In this document: piece after piece, positions 25,619-34,457 of the stretch
Numbering within the stretch: the first letter of the stretch is position 1
Layout of the letters: each line of letters opens with the position of its first letter
NCBI GenBank assembly: GCA_022841825.1
Contig: JALHQT010000002.1
Span: 829,276-893,275 of the forward strand
Source: Anaerolineae bacterium
GTDB lineage: Bacteria > Chloroflexota > Anaerolineae > Aggregatilineales > Phototrophicaceae
DNA: 64,000 nt
Reading direction: 5' to 3'
Notes under the pieces: model-generated
The model's input: the letters and a program-made list of their open reading frames with translations, nothing else
What the model was told of the DNA's origin: nothing
Database searches by the model: none
Position numbers and translations under genes: made by a program

Positions 25619-25784
25619 GGAATAACCTTTCAAAATGTGATGTTTTTGTATCGTAGATGATAACAAAGAAAAGCGGAGGGTTCACCTGTCGGAACCCTCA
25701 CGCGACAACAGTAGGCACATCGATTCGTTGTTCACTTGCCCAACAGGACTCGCTTTCGGTGGATACTGCGAGCCAGGGTGCTTA

Positions 25785-26816
25785 CTAGGGCGTGACCATC
25801 GCTTCATGCGCAGGCAGCACACTGTAGAGGTGCGCCCACGCCGCGTTTTCCAGGTCGGCGACATGGAGCAGCGCTGTGCGCCCCTCACGCAAGTCCGGCG
25901 CAGACGACTCGGACATCGCCTTGCACCACACGCCAATCTTCTCCCACGCATCGCCGATGGCGCGGAACTGCTCGGCACACACGGTCAGCGCGGGGTTGTC
26001 CGTTAATGCCGCGGCTTCTGCCAGGAAGCGACTGAACATATAGCGGAAGGTGCCACCCCCCGTACCGCCAACCGGACTGATGAAGATATAGGCGTTAAAG
26101 AGCGCCCACTTCAATTCTTCGGCGCTCATATTGTCTTGCCAGGCGGGCAGCAGTTGCGCCGCCTTACGTATCCCCTTCAGTCCCAGATTGCTGATCGGCG
26201 GGTGCAGCATACGCTCGCACTGGTTGCGGATCGCTGTATTGATTTCATCGGCTATGGGCATTCGCTTGTGCGTGAAATCGACCGCGTAAAGCTTGTAATG
26301 TGGCGGGAAGGGCTTGAAGTTCGAGCCGCGCGCCTTCGCCAGATCATCCAGCGAGACAGGATGGAGATCGGCATCCCGATCTGCAATCAAGACCTGCCGC
26401 CGCGCGGCGTCATAACCACAGACCACCACGACATGCCCGCCGAAATGGTACTCTGTGCCCTTGAAGTCGAAATAGGGCAAAAAACCCATATCCACTTGCA
26501 GCATGACTGGAACGTCCTTTTCGAGCCGTTCCAGCAGTGCTGCTTCGGCTTTACGCCCGCTGGATGTGCAGATGGGTGTCACCTGTACACCCGTCCGTAA
26601 GCCCGCTAGTTCTTCAAGGCTCGGCTCAGGTGTGGCGCGCCCACCGATGAAAGGCGGCTGCCCCTTTTGCTGCCAGTAGACGAAGCCGACACCCTCGCCC
26701 AAACCCAGCAGCATGTCTTCGCTCAGCGTGTGATCATAGTAGAGGTAGAGATGGTGCAGCGACCCCGTAACGCAGTGATGCGTCTCGACATGCTGAAAGC
26801 CTGCAAATGGTTTCAT
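25785..26816 (-). CDS. BtrH-like papain-fold acyltransferase/peptidase (DUF4872)
   Basis: A 343-residue protein with a BtrH N-terminal domain (residues 1-145) and a C-terminal DUF4872-like helical domain. The candidate catalytic Cys15 is in ETHHCVTGSLHHL, and the partner His/Asp are in YHFGGHVVVVCGYD. BtrH itself transfers an acyl group in butirosin synthesis; most relatives are uncharacterised. The ATG overlaps the stop of the upstream MerR gene by 4 nt, so it is probably the sole target of that regulator. No antibiotic biosynthetic genes surround it, so a detoxifying or lipid-related acyl transfer is as likely as natural-product assembly. Confidence 0.85.
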   Translation of the reverse strand: MKPFAGFQHVETHHCVTGSLHHLYLYYDHTLSEDMLLGLGEGVGFVYWQQKGQPPFIGGRATPEPSLEELAGLRTGVQVTPICTSSGRKAEAALLERLEKDVPVMLQVDMGFLPYFDFKGTEYHFGGHVVVVCGYDAARRQVLIADRDADLHPVSLDDLAKARGSNFKPFPPHYKLYAVDFTHKRMPIADEINTAIRNQCERMLHPPISNLGLKGIRKAAQLLPAWQDNMSAEELKWALFNAYIFISPVGGTGGGTFRYMFSRFLAEAAALTDNPALTVCAEQFRAIGDAWEKIGVWCKAMSESSAPDLREGRTALLHVADLENAAWAHLYSVLPAHEAMVTP

Positions 26817-27628
26817 GATCTGCCTCCCTCAATCGGAATCTGGATCTCCGTAATGAACTGATCAGGCGTGTGCGAATGATGGCGTTCACCTCCATAGCTC
26901 ACCAGATAGATTTCCCGGATCGCGCCGGACATACGGTAAGCGCTCTCGCTGCGCGCCAGCCATTGCAGCATAGCGCTGTAGGCGCTGTGGAGCGCTTCGT
27001 AGCTGCCCTGGTGAATCGTCGTCGCCATCAGCCCACCTTCCAGCAACCGGGTGTTGTCGCGCTGCTCCGTCTTTGCAACTGCGACTGCCAGTTCGACATC
27101 CGGGTCATGCTCGCGGTATTCGCGGTCGTGGTACAGCACAAATGGCGGACTGATCGGGTGCAGCGCGGTGCGGAAGAGTTCGCCGAACAAGATGGGGATG
27201 TCGGCATACGACGGGATGACTCGGCGCACGAAGGCGATGGTCTGCGCCTCGACGGGTTTGACGACGATTTCGTAGGGTGAGGCATGACCTTCGCTTTCGA
27301 TCTGGTCGAGTCGTGCCTGGATGCGCGCCAGCCGCGCCATTTCCGCCTGTACGCTTTGTTCCACTTCCGCCTGGCGCAGCTTCAGCATCCCTTTGATCTG
27401 GTCGACAGGCATGTTCTCTTCCAGCAAACGGGTGATCTGTTCCAGCGTGAAGCCCAGTTCTTTCAGCGCGATGATACGGTTCAGGCGTGGAAGTTGATCG
27501 ACTATGTAATAGCGATAGTGGGTGAGCGGGTCAATTTGCGCGGGCTTTAGCAAGCCGATCTCATCGTAGAAGCGCAGTGCCTTGATGCTAACCTGGGTTA
27601 ACCTGGAAAAATCGCCAATCTGCAACAT
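26813..27628 (-). CDS. MerR-family regulator with GyrI-like effector domain
   Basis: A 271-residue BmrR-type regulator. Residues 4-23 (IGDFSRLTQVSIKALRFYDE) and HYRYYIVDQLPRL form the MerR DNA-binding domain, a coiled coil spans about 75-115, and the remainder is a GyrI-like ligand domain. It is clearly paralogous to the protein at 3815-4666: the HTH, the linker LNRIxALKELGF and the overall layout match. The ATG at 27628 has GGAGG five nt upstream; a short in-frame extension upstream has no ribosome site. The promoter at 27650-27680 carries the matching operator. Confidence 0.92.
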   Translation of the reverse strand: MLQIGDFSRLTQVSIKALRFYDEIGLLKPAQIDPLTHYRYYIVDQLPRLNRIIALKELGFTLEQITRLLEENMPVDQIKGMLKLRQAEVEQSVQAEMARLARIQARLDQIESEGHASPYEIVVKPVEAQTIAFVRRVIPSYADIPILFGELFRTALHPISPPFVLYHDREYREHDPDVELAVAVAKTEQRDNTRLLEGGLMATTIHQGSYEALHSAYSAMLQWLARSESAYRMSGAIREIYLVSYGGERHHSHTPDQFITEIQIPIEGGRS

Positions 27629-27649
27629 AGTGCCTCCACATCTCACTGC

Positions 27650-27680
27650 ACAATACCATCTCCCGTTACGGGAGAGTCAA
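27650..27680 (-). promoter_or_regulatory. MerR-type promoter/operator of the btrH-like operon
   Basis: On the minus strand: -35 TTGACT (27675-27680), 19-bp spacer (27656-27674) and -10 TATTGT (27650-27655). The spacer holds the perfect dyad CTCCCGT-N-ACGGGAG (27660-27674). Transcription should start about 15 nt before the regulator's ATG. The design is the same as at 4688-4718. Confidence 0.85.
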
Positions 27681-27816
27681 GCAGTCTGGTGGGATCGCCA
27701 TCTGTTGGCAATTGTTGGGCAACACAATCATACCGTGGACGAGTCATCCAAGGGGAATTCTTCGCAGGTTCGCGCTCGATCCTGGCTCGCCTCTACGGAA
27801 GATTAGACATGTCTGT

Positions 27817-27840
27817 ATGGACGAGGCGCGCCTCGTCCAT
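27817..27840. repeat. 24-bp perfect palindrome, GGACGAGGC family
   Basis: ATGGACGAGGCG is followed directly by its exact complement. It lies in the 235-nt gap between glgC and the MerR promoter, 24 nt downstream of the glgC stop; I see nothing else in that gap beyond the promoter. Confidence 0.9.
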
Positions 27841-27863
27841 CACCTGTCTTGTTTGTCGGAGCG

Positions 27864-29123
27864 CTACTTCTTCTTGTATCCGACCTTGGCGTTGTTGGGG
27901 ACATTCTTGTCCGGGAAGGCGTTGAATTCCTCCAGACGCAGATCGGTGCCGAGGATGACGCCCTTGCCGACGCGGAAGCCGGGCGGGACATGCGTAGCCT
28001 TCCCAACGCTGGTGATGCTCAGATCGCCCACCTGGCTGATGTCGCCAACATGCGCGCCATTGCCGATGATGGCGAGCTTGTCAATGATGCAGCGCTCGAC
28101 GACGGCGTTCGCCTCGATGTAGGCGTCGGTCAGGATGATCGACTCGCGGACGACGGCGTTGGGTCCGACGAAGACGCCCGGCGACAAGACCGAACGCTCG
28201 ATCAATGCCCCTTCGGAGATGACGGTACCATCGGCGAGCATACTGTTACGCACGGTCGCGCCGGTATGCACATGCACCGGCGGGCGCTCCTCGCTGCGGG
28301 TGTGGATGATCCAACTGCGGTCGTTCAGATTCAGCGAAGGCGGCGACTTGAGCAGATCCATGTGCGCTTCCCAGTAGGCATCGACCGTCCCCACGTCGAT
28401 CCAGTAGCCGCCGTAAGGGAAGGCGAAGACCGCCATGTTTTCGCGCACCATGCGCGGGATGATGTCTTTTCCGAAGTCATGGTTGCTATCGAGCATGACA
28501 TGATCTTCCTGGAGCAGGCGTTCGAGGCTCGCATAGTTGAAGACATAGACGCCCATGCTGGCGAGGTTGCTGGGTGGGTTGGCGGGCTTTTCGACGAAAT
28601 CGCGCACGGCGTAGTCGTCATCACAATCCAGGATGCCGTAGCGGCTCGCCTCGTCCATCGGCACGCGGATGGTGCAGATGGTCGCTTCCGCCTTCTTTTC
28701 GCGGTGGAACTGGATCAGGACATCGTAGTCCATCTCATAGATATGATCGCCGGACAGGATGAGGACATATTCCGGGCGTCCGCGCCGGACGAAGTTGATG
28801 TTCTGCGTCACCGCGTCGGCTGTGCCCAGGTACCAGTCGGTGTCCGACTTGCCTTTGTACGGCTGGAGCATCTGCACGCCGCCTGTGAACGAGCGGTCGA
28901 GGTCCCAGGGGCCGCCGCGCCCGATGTGGTCATTCAGGCTGTGCGGGCGGTACTGTGTCAGGATCAGCACGTCGAAGATGCCGGAATTGACGCAGTTGCT
29001 GAGCGTGAAATCGATGATGCGGTACTTGCCCGCAAAGGGGACGGCAGGTTTCGCGCGTTTTGAGGTCAGTGTTGCCAGGCGTGTGCCTTCGCCGCCCGCG
29101 AGAATGATTGCTTTGACTTTCAC
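27864..29123 (-). CDS. glgC: Glucose-1-phosphate adenylyltransferase
   Basis: A 419-residue ADP-glucose pyrophosphorylase, the committed step of glycogen synthesis (glucose-1-phosphate plus ATP to ADP-glucose). The N-terminal nucleotide loop [29 protein letters not shown], the glucose-phosphate region ([19 protein letters not shown]) and the [13 protein letters not shown] metal site are present; the C-terminal half is the left-handed beta-helix expected for the allosteric domain. It lies upstream of malQ and downstream of glgA on the same strand, with a DUF6194 gene inserted in opposite orientation before glgA. Confidence 0.97.
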   Translation of the reverse strand: MKVKAIILAGGEGTRLATLTSKRAKPAVPFAGKYRIIDFTLSNCVNSGIFDVLILTQYRPHSLNDHIGRGGPWDLDRSFTGGVQMLQPYKGKSDTDWYLGTADAVTQNINFVRRGRPEYVLILSGDHIYEMDYDVLIQFHREKKAEATICTIRVPMDEASRYGILDCDDDYAVRDFVEKPANPPSNLASMGVYVFNYASLERLLQEDHVMLDSNHDFGKDIIPRMVRENMAVFAFPYGGYWIDVGTVDAYWEAHMDLLKSPPSLNLNDRSWIIHTRSEERPPVHVHTGATVRNSMLADGTVISEGALIERSVLSPGVFVGPNAVVRESIILTDAYIEANAVVERCIIDKLAIIGNGAHVGDISQVGDLSITSVGKATHVPPGFRVGKGVILGTDLRLEEFNAFPDKNVPNNAKVGYKKK

Positions 29124-29289
29124 CCAAGCACCTCCAAAATGTCGTCAAAGAAGAAATCGCCAGATCGCCAGTAAGAACACCAGAATGCTGTCTAGTGTCC
29201 TATTTCTGACGAAAACTTGCCACAATTAGAAGTTAAGGGTTGAAAGTGTGAGAGTTAAAAGTTGAAAATCAGAATTTGGAGGACGAGCC

Positions 29290-29697
29290 ATGAACCAATC
29301 GGAAATCGAGGCGTTTGTCGAGAGTTTGGACAACGTGCAGCGTGAGGAGAACTTCGGCTATATCTTCTTTTTCGTCGGGGATGATCATCGCCTGCCGTTT
29401 ACCACGATTGCCGAGACAGACAATGAGTACGAAACCATCTCCAATCTCAGTCGGGACGGCGTCTTCCGCGTCAACATCGGCATCAATAAAGCGAGCTTCG
29501 AGGCGCTCTTGGGCGATACGGATGGGGCAACCATCGACTACACGGCGCTGAACCTCTTCATGCCGCATCCCGACTACGCCAAGCAGCACTTCATCTGCAT
29601 CCTGAACCCGGAAGGCGAAAACGCCGAGCGCACGAAGCAGCTCATCGTCGAAGCGCATGTGATTGCGGCGGGGCGGCTGCTGCGGCGGGGAGCATAG
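29290..29697 (+). CDS. DUF6194 family protein
   Basis: A 135-residue soluble protein matching the DUF6194 pattern: aromatic-rich FGYIFFFVGDDHRLPFTTIAETD, then YETISNLSRDGVFRVNIGI, DYTALNLFMPHPDYAKQHFICILNPE and a C-terminal helix. The family is related to proteins of the luciferase/YjbR-like type whose function is unknown. GGAGG sits 8 nt before the ATG. The gene is oriented against glgC and glgA and inserted between them. It is followed by a repeat cluster (29711-29812). Confidence 0.8.
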   Translation: MNQSEIEAFVESLDNVQREENFGYIFFFVGDDHRLPFTTIAETDNEYETISNLSRDGVFRVNIGINKASFEALLGDTDGATIDYTALNLFMPHPDYAKQHFICILNPEGENAERTKQLIVEAHVIAAGRLLRRGA

Positions 29698-29710
29698 ACG
29701 AAACCAACGC

Positions 29711-29812
29711 GGACGAGGCATGCCTCGTCCCTACAGAGAACGAACATGCTTGTAGGGACAAGGCGCGACCGAGCGCGCAGCGGCGAGGAAGTCCCTTTAG
29801 GGGTGACTTGTC
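29711..29812. repeat. GGACGAGGC-family palindrome plus long inverted copy
   Basis: GGACGAGGCATGCCTCGTCC (29711-29730), a perfect palindrome, is followed by CTAC. A second element starts GTAGGGACAAGGCGCGACC at 29752 and ends GGGGTGACTTGTCC at 29812. The unit fills the convergent gap between the DUF6194 gene and glgA. Confidence 0.8.
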
Positions 29813-29835
29813 CGCCGTTGAGAAAAGATACAACT

Positions 29836-31302
29836 CTATCCGTGCCGCGCCTTGATCGCTTCATACAGCTTGCCGTATTCGGCGGCGCTGCGTGACCACG
29901 AGAGATCGGTCTGCATGGCGCGTGCCTGCATCCGCGCCCAGGCGTCCTTGCGATGATGGAACGTCTCGACTGCCCAAACGAGTGTGTTGTAGACAGCGTC
30001 CACTTCTTCCCAGGCGAAGACGAAGCCCGTGCCCTCCGCCGCATCGCCATTGTCGTAATTGGTGACGGTATCCGCCAAGCCGCCCGTCTCGCGCACCAGC
30101 GGCAGTGACCCGTAGCGCATGGCGATCATCTGCCCGATGCCGCACGGCTCGTAGTGGCTGGGCATCAGGAACAGGTCGCCGCCCGCGTAGATGCGGTTGG
30201 CGATGGTGGCGTTGAAGCCGACGAACGTGCGCGCCTTCCACGAATACTGCTGCCCCAGATCATAAAAGGCGTCACTGTACGCCTTTTCGCCTGCGCCCAG
30301 CCCGATGAACTGCACGTCGTGCGTCTCCAGCAGTTGGCTTATGGCGGGCAGCGCCAGGTCTAGCCCCTTTTGCCAGACGAGTCGGCTGACCAAGCCGATC
30401 ACGGGGACATCATCGCGTACATTCAAGCCGACATCGCTCTGCAACTGGCGCTTGTTGAGCGGGCGCTTCTGGGCAAAGTCTGTCGCATCATAGTTGGCGA
30501 CCAGGACTTTATCGGTCGCGGGGTTCCAGACCTCGGTGTCGATGCCGTTGAGGATGCCATGCAGGTCGCTGGCGCGGGTGCGCAGCAGATCATGCAGCCC
30601 ATACCCCTGATAGGGGAACTGGATTTCGATGGCGTAGCGTGGGCTGACGGTGGTGATGATGTCGCTGTAGACGAAGGCGCTCGCCATCAGGTTATCGCTC
30701 AAGCCACGCGCGATCAGCTCTGGATGTTCGCGCCCCGGCACGCCATGATTCCAGCACCAGCCGCCCGCGTTATCGCCCTGATATGCCATGTTATGGATGC
30801 TGTACATGCTGCCCATGCGCGCGAAGGTGGCGTCGCTTTTCTTGCGCTCGCTGAGCAGGAACGGCGTCAGCCCGGTGTGCCAGTCGTTGGCGTGGACAAC
30901 ATCCGGCAGCCAACCCAGGCGGCGGTTCAGTTCGGCGATCACCTCAATTGTGAGCTGGTTGTAAAAGACGAAGCGCGGCATGTCGTAGTCCCAGTCGCCG
31001 TACACCGCCTGCTCGTTGCCGAAATACCAGGGCGCGCGCACGAAGTAGACCGTCACCCCTTCATACTCCGTCTGGGACACCGTCACGTCGATGCTGCCGG
31101 AGCGATGGAAATAGGTGAAGCTGAAGAGCGGCTGGATGCCAAAGCGCGCAGAGTCGATGAAGCCGTAGTGCGGCATGAGTACGCGCGCGTCGATGCCCTG
31201 CCTGCGCAGCGCTTTCGGCAGCGACCCAGCGACATCCGCCAAGCCGCCAACTTTGGCGAACGGGTCCACTTCGGCGCTGGTCAGGAGAACTTTTGTAGCC
31301 AT
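29836..31302 (-). CDS. glgA: Glycogen synthase (ADP-glucose, GT5)
   Basis: A 488-residue GT5 enzyme that extends alpha-1,4-glucan using ADP-glucose. The KVGGL acceptor/donor motif is at the N-terminus (EVDPFAKVGGLADVAGSLPKAL), DVVHANDWHTGL lies in the middle, and the C-terminal domain has SRLVWQKGLDL and the donor-site stretch PSHYEPCGIGQMIAMRYGSLPLVRETGGLADTV. Length is typical. It follows the GH57 branching enzyme gene on the same strand, separated by a 46-nt gap that contains a palindromic repeat. Confidence 0.97.
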   Translation of the reverse strand: MATKVLLTSAEVDPFAKVGGLADVAGSLPKALRRQGIDARVLMPHYGFIDSARFGIQPLFSFTYFHRSGSIDVTVSQTEYEGVTVYFVRAPWYFGNEQAVYGDWDYDMPRFVFYNQLTIEVIAELNRRLGWLPDVVHANDWHTGLTPFLLSERKKSDATFARMGSMYSIHNMAYQGDNAGGWCWNHGVPGREHPELIARGLSDNLMASAFVYSDIITTVSPRYAIEIQFPYQGYGLHDLLRTRASDLHGILNGIDTEVWNPATDKVLVANYDATDFAQKRPLNKRQLQSDVGLNVRDDVPVIGLVSRLVWQKGLDLALPAISQLLETHDVQFIGLGAGEKAYSDAFYDLGQQYSWKARTFVGFNATIANRIYAGGDLFLMPSHYEPCGIGQMIAMRYGSLPLVRETGGLADTVTNYDNGDAAEGTGFVFAWEEVDAVYNTLVWAVETFHHRKDAWARMQARAMQTDLSWSRSAAEYGKLYEAIKARHG

Positions 31303-31324
31303 TGCAACACCTCGCGTGGGTTAA

Positions 31325-31342
31325 GACGAGGCGCGCCTCGTC
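31325..31342. repeat. 18-bp perfect palindrome, GGACGAGGC family
   Basis: GACGAGGCGCGCCTCGTC lies in the gap between the branching enzyme gene and glgA, followed by CATACG. It is the same core as 27817-27840, so the glycogen locus alone carries at least three copies. Confidence 0.9.
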
Positions 31343-31348
31343 CATACG

Positions 31349-33046
31349 TTAACTTTGTTCTGTTTCGGCGAACCAGCGAAAGTCGATGTCTGCGAAGACC
31401 TTGTCCAGTTCGTACAACTCGTCCGCCAGCGCACGATCCGGCTTGCCACTTTCGACGCTGGTCGCCAGCTTGTCGAAGCGCTCGACGTGGCTGTTGAAGC
31501 GTTCAGCCGCGTAGTCGGGAGCCTGCTTGCTCGTGACCTGAAACTGCCAGTCCGAGCTTTGTGCCAGCAGCGATTCGCGCGCTGCCTGGTTGAGTACGAC
31601 GCGCACATCCGGGGCGGGAGCGCTGTGCTTGCGTGCCAGGGCTTCCATGCGCGCTTCCATCTCATGGATGGGCTGCCACATCCAGTGATTATCGGCATTG
31701 TCCCAAACCTCGTGCGCACCCCCTGCACCCCACGAGCTTTCCGGGATGTTAAGCGTCTCGCGCGGGGCATGAGCCTCCAGGTATTCAGAGGCGGTGGAGA
31801 GATCGATGTTTTTGTCCGTTGCCAGGTAGCGCAGCACCTTGCCCAGCCACGAGACGCCTTCGAACCACCAGTGCCCGAAGAGTTCGGTGTCATAGCTTGA
31901 CATGACCATGCCGTAGTCGCCGGTCTTTTTGCTGTAATTGCGGATCAGGTCGCCGACGAGGTGGACGTAGTGCTCGGCGTGTTGATCGACCTTGTATGCC
32001 GCCCAATCGGGATGGTAATTGTCCTTTTCGCCCAACTCGACATTCTTACCCGTCACCCGCCAGTATTGCAGCCCGCCATGATCCGACTTGCGATGAAATT
32101 CACGGTAGTCAAAGTCGCCGGGATAGCCCCAGTCCGCACTCCAGACCTGCTGCCCGGTGCGCTCGTTGCGTGCGATGATGGCGACGCCGGAATTGATCTC
32201 GCCGCCGACCCCAGCGGTGGTATCGGCAACGTAGTATGCCTCGTAGGGAGTGGCGGTACGTTCCGGCAAATCGCCCAACGCGAGGGCATAATCGCGTTCG
32301 ATGCCGCCGTAGCCACCGACCGCGCGCGTCGTGCCTACCACGACCGGGCGACCGCCTGTGATGGCATGGGTTTCTCCGAAAAAGGCGCGCACTCCCAACC
32401 CGGCGAGGAACTTCTCGATGCCGGGACGCAGCACGCTGCCGTCGTAGTAGGCGGGGCGATAGGCGCACTCCGGCAGCCAGACGGTGCGCGGCTGCCTGCC
32501 GAACATGCGCTCATAGGAACGTAAGCCGGTCTTGAGCTGCGCATGGATGGTGCTGTCGCGTTTGAGGAGCGGGAGGTAAGCGTGGGTGGCGGCGCTGGCG
32601 ACGATTTCGATATAGCCTTCGTCCTGCAACGTCTTAAACGCGCCGATCAGGTCTCGGTTGTAGCGCTTTTGGAAGCTGTTCTTGATGCCCTGGTAGATGC
32701 CGTCGTACCAGGACGCCAGGTAACGCAGGTGCGGGTCGTAGTGTTCGCCCTGCTCGTAATAGCTGATGTCGGCGCGGGCGGCTGCGATGCGCGCGTCGAG
32801 GTATTCGTCGAGATGTTGCAGGACAAGCGGGTCAGCGAGCTGCTCGGCGAGCACGGGGGTCAGCCCGATATTGAGTTTGTAGCGGATGCCCTCGTTCTTG
32901 AGGTCGTAGAGTGTGTTGAGGAGGGGAATATAGGTCTCGACGATTGCTTCATGGAGCCACTCTTCGCCATGAGGCCAGCGCCCCGCGAGCCGCACATACG
33001 GTAGATGGCTGTGCAGCACGAATGTAAACGCGCCTAATGCTGCCAA
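31349..33046 (-). CDS. GH57 1,4-alpha-glucan branching enzyme
   Basis: A 565-residue GH57 enzyme. The conserved motifs appear in order: HSHLPYV (residues 12-18), the nucleophile Glu193 in VWLPECAYRP, and the acid Asp386 in MSSYDTELFGHWWFEG; the C-terminal helical domain is of the DUF1957 type found in GH57 branching enzymes such as those of Thermus and Thermococcus. It would introduce alpha-1,6 branches into the glucan made by GlgA. It is the first gene of the glycogen set in transcription order. A GH13 GlgB is not present in the window. Confidence 0.92.
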   Translation of the reverse strand: MAALGAFTFVLHSHLPYVRLAGRWPHGEEWLHEAIVETYIPLLNTLYDLKNEGIRYKLNIGLTPVLAEQLADPLVLQHLDEYLDARIAAARADISYYEQGEHYDPHLRYLASWYDGIYQGIKNSFQKRYNRDLIGAFKTLQDEGYIEIVASAATHAYLPLLKRDSTIHAQLKTGLRSYERMFGRQPRTVWLPECAYRPAYYDGSVLRPGIEKFLAGLGVRAFFGETHAITGGRPVVVGTTRAVGGYGGIERDYALALGDLPERTATPYEAYYVADTTAGVGGEINSGVAIIARNERTGQQVWSADWGYPGDFDYREFHRKSDHGGLQYWRVTGKNVELGEKDNYHPDWAAYKVDQHAEHYVHLVGDLIRNYSKKTGDYGMVMSSYDTELFGHWWFEGVSWLGKVLRYLATDKNIDLSTASEYLEAHAPRETLNIPESSWGAGGAHEVWDNADNHWMWQPIHEMEARMEALARKHSAPAPDVRVVLNQAARESLLAQSSDWQFQVTSKQAPDYAAERFNSHVERFDKLATSVESGKPDRALADELYELDKVFADIDFRWFAETEQS

Positions 33047-33161
33047 AACATGGGTCTCCCAGGACTTCTTACAGTAAAGATGTGGGTGCTATTCTAACCG
33101 CTGGCTCATCTTGCGCGCAAGCCGGGATGTCGCCAGCTTCGTCGGGCTGAAAGCCGCCTGT

Positions 33162-34442
33162 CTACTGTCCCATCTGTGCCAGCACCGCTTCAAGCGCGTC
33201 GTTGGCGCTGCTCTGCCCGCTGATGACCGTGGCATATGCGTTTTGCAGCGCGCGTGCCAGCGTGCTCTGTCGGTAGGTCGCCGGGGGGATGCGCATGGCT
33301 GCCAGCAGCGGTTCGATGAAGGCGGCATACTCGGCATCCACCTGGCGCTGGGCGGCGGTTGCCGCAGGCAGGCGGTCGATGGTGCTGTGATATGCCGACT
33401 GGCGTTCGGTCGCCAGCATCCAGGTCATAAAGCGCAGCGCCGCCGCCTGTCTGCCGCTGTCATTCGTCGTGATCACCCACAGCCAACCATCGCCAAACGT
33501 GACGGGTTCGCCGGTCACGGTCGGCACATAGCCGTAGCCGAGTGGCTGCCCCTGGCGCAGCGCCTGCAGAACCATATGCGAGTTGACGACCAGGGGCATG
33601 TCGGCACCCAGGCTGGCGGCGTAGCGGTCGGGAATGTCGTACTCAAGCACCTCGACCGGGACGAGGTCGTCGGCGACCGCGCGCTCGTAGAAGCGCAGGG
33701 TCGCGCGCAGCGCTCCCTCGTCCAGCACCAACGTCTCCTGGCTCACTTCCGCAGCGCCCGCCGTCAGGTATTGCAGCAGGAAAACATCAGCGATCCCATC
33801 GGGCGGTGCAGCGGGAAACAGGAAGGTGAATTGTGCGTCCAGCAGGTCGTCGAAGCGCCAGGAGGCGGGGAACGCGCTGTCCGCGGGTGCGCTGACGTGC
33901 AGCAGATCGATGGTTGATGGGATTCCGTACAGCGCGCCGTCCACCTGCGCCATCGCCGCGACGCTTGGCGCATAGGTCTCGTCCAGGGGCGGCACTTCGG
34001 ACGGGTCGAGCCGCGCGATCAGCCCTTGCTCGACCGCCTGGAGGAATTCCGGATAGCGCAGCAGCGTGATGTCCGGCAGCGCGGCGGGTGCGACGGTCGT
34101 CGCCGTGCGCAGCGCTTCGAGAACGCCACCCGCCCCCTCCGCAGCGCGCAGGCGCAGCTCCACGTCGAGCGCGGGATTTGCCGCCTCAAACCCGCTGATC
34201 TGCTCGGCGAGGACATCGCCCGCTTCCACGCTGTCCAACCCCGCCAGTGTATCGGGCAGCCAGAAGCGCACCGCGACCGTGGCGGGTTCCTGCGTCTGGG
34301 TGGGCGCTAGGCGCGGGGTTGCCGTCAGGGTTGCCGAGGGCGTTGCCGTCGTCTCGCGCTCGGAAGTGGGGGTGATGATCTGCGCTGGCGGCTGCGGCGC
34401 GCAGGCAGCGACCAGGATGAGGGTCAGGAGAAAGTGTTTCAT
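33162..34442 (-). CDS. ABC transporter substrate-binding lipoprotein (family 1 type)
   Basis: A 426-residue extracellular solute-binding protein. The lipobox LVAAC places the lipid anchor at Cys14, followed by a Pro/Thr-rich linker. The mature part has the family 1 features: VRFWLPDTLAGLDSVEAGDVLAEQISGFEAANPALDVELR at the N-lobe and ATERQSAYHSTIDRLPAATAAQ near the C-terminus. Such proteins usually capture sugars. No permease or ATPase gene is adjacent, so the partner transporter must be elsewhere. Its start lies 15 nt downstream of the FemAB-like gene stop, suggesting cotranscription. Confidence 0.88.
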   Translation of the reverse strand: MKHFLLTLILVAACAPQPPAQIITPTSERETTATPSATLTATPRLAPTQTQEPATVAVRFWLPDTLAGLDSVEAGDVLAEQISGFEAANPALDVELRLRAAEGAGGVLEALRTATTVAPAALPDITLLRYPEFLQAVEQGLIARLDPSEVPPLDETYAPSVAAMAQVDGALYGIPSTIDLLHVSAPADSAFPASWRFDDLLDAQFTFLFPAAPPDGIADVFLLQYLTAGAAEVSQETLVLDEGALRATLRFYERAVADDLVPVEVLEYDIPDRYAASLGADMPLVVNSHMVLQALRQGQPLGYGYVPTVTGEPVTFGDGWLWVITTNDSGRQAAALRFMTWMLATERQSAYHSTIDRLPAATAAQRQVDAEYAAFIEPLLAAMRIPPATYRQSTLARALQNAYATVISGQSSANDALEAVLAQMGQ

Positions 34443-34457
34443 GGACAGGATTATAGC

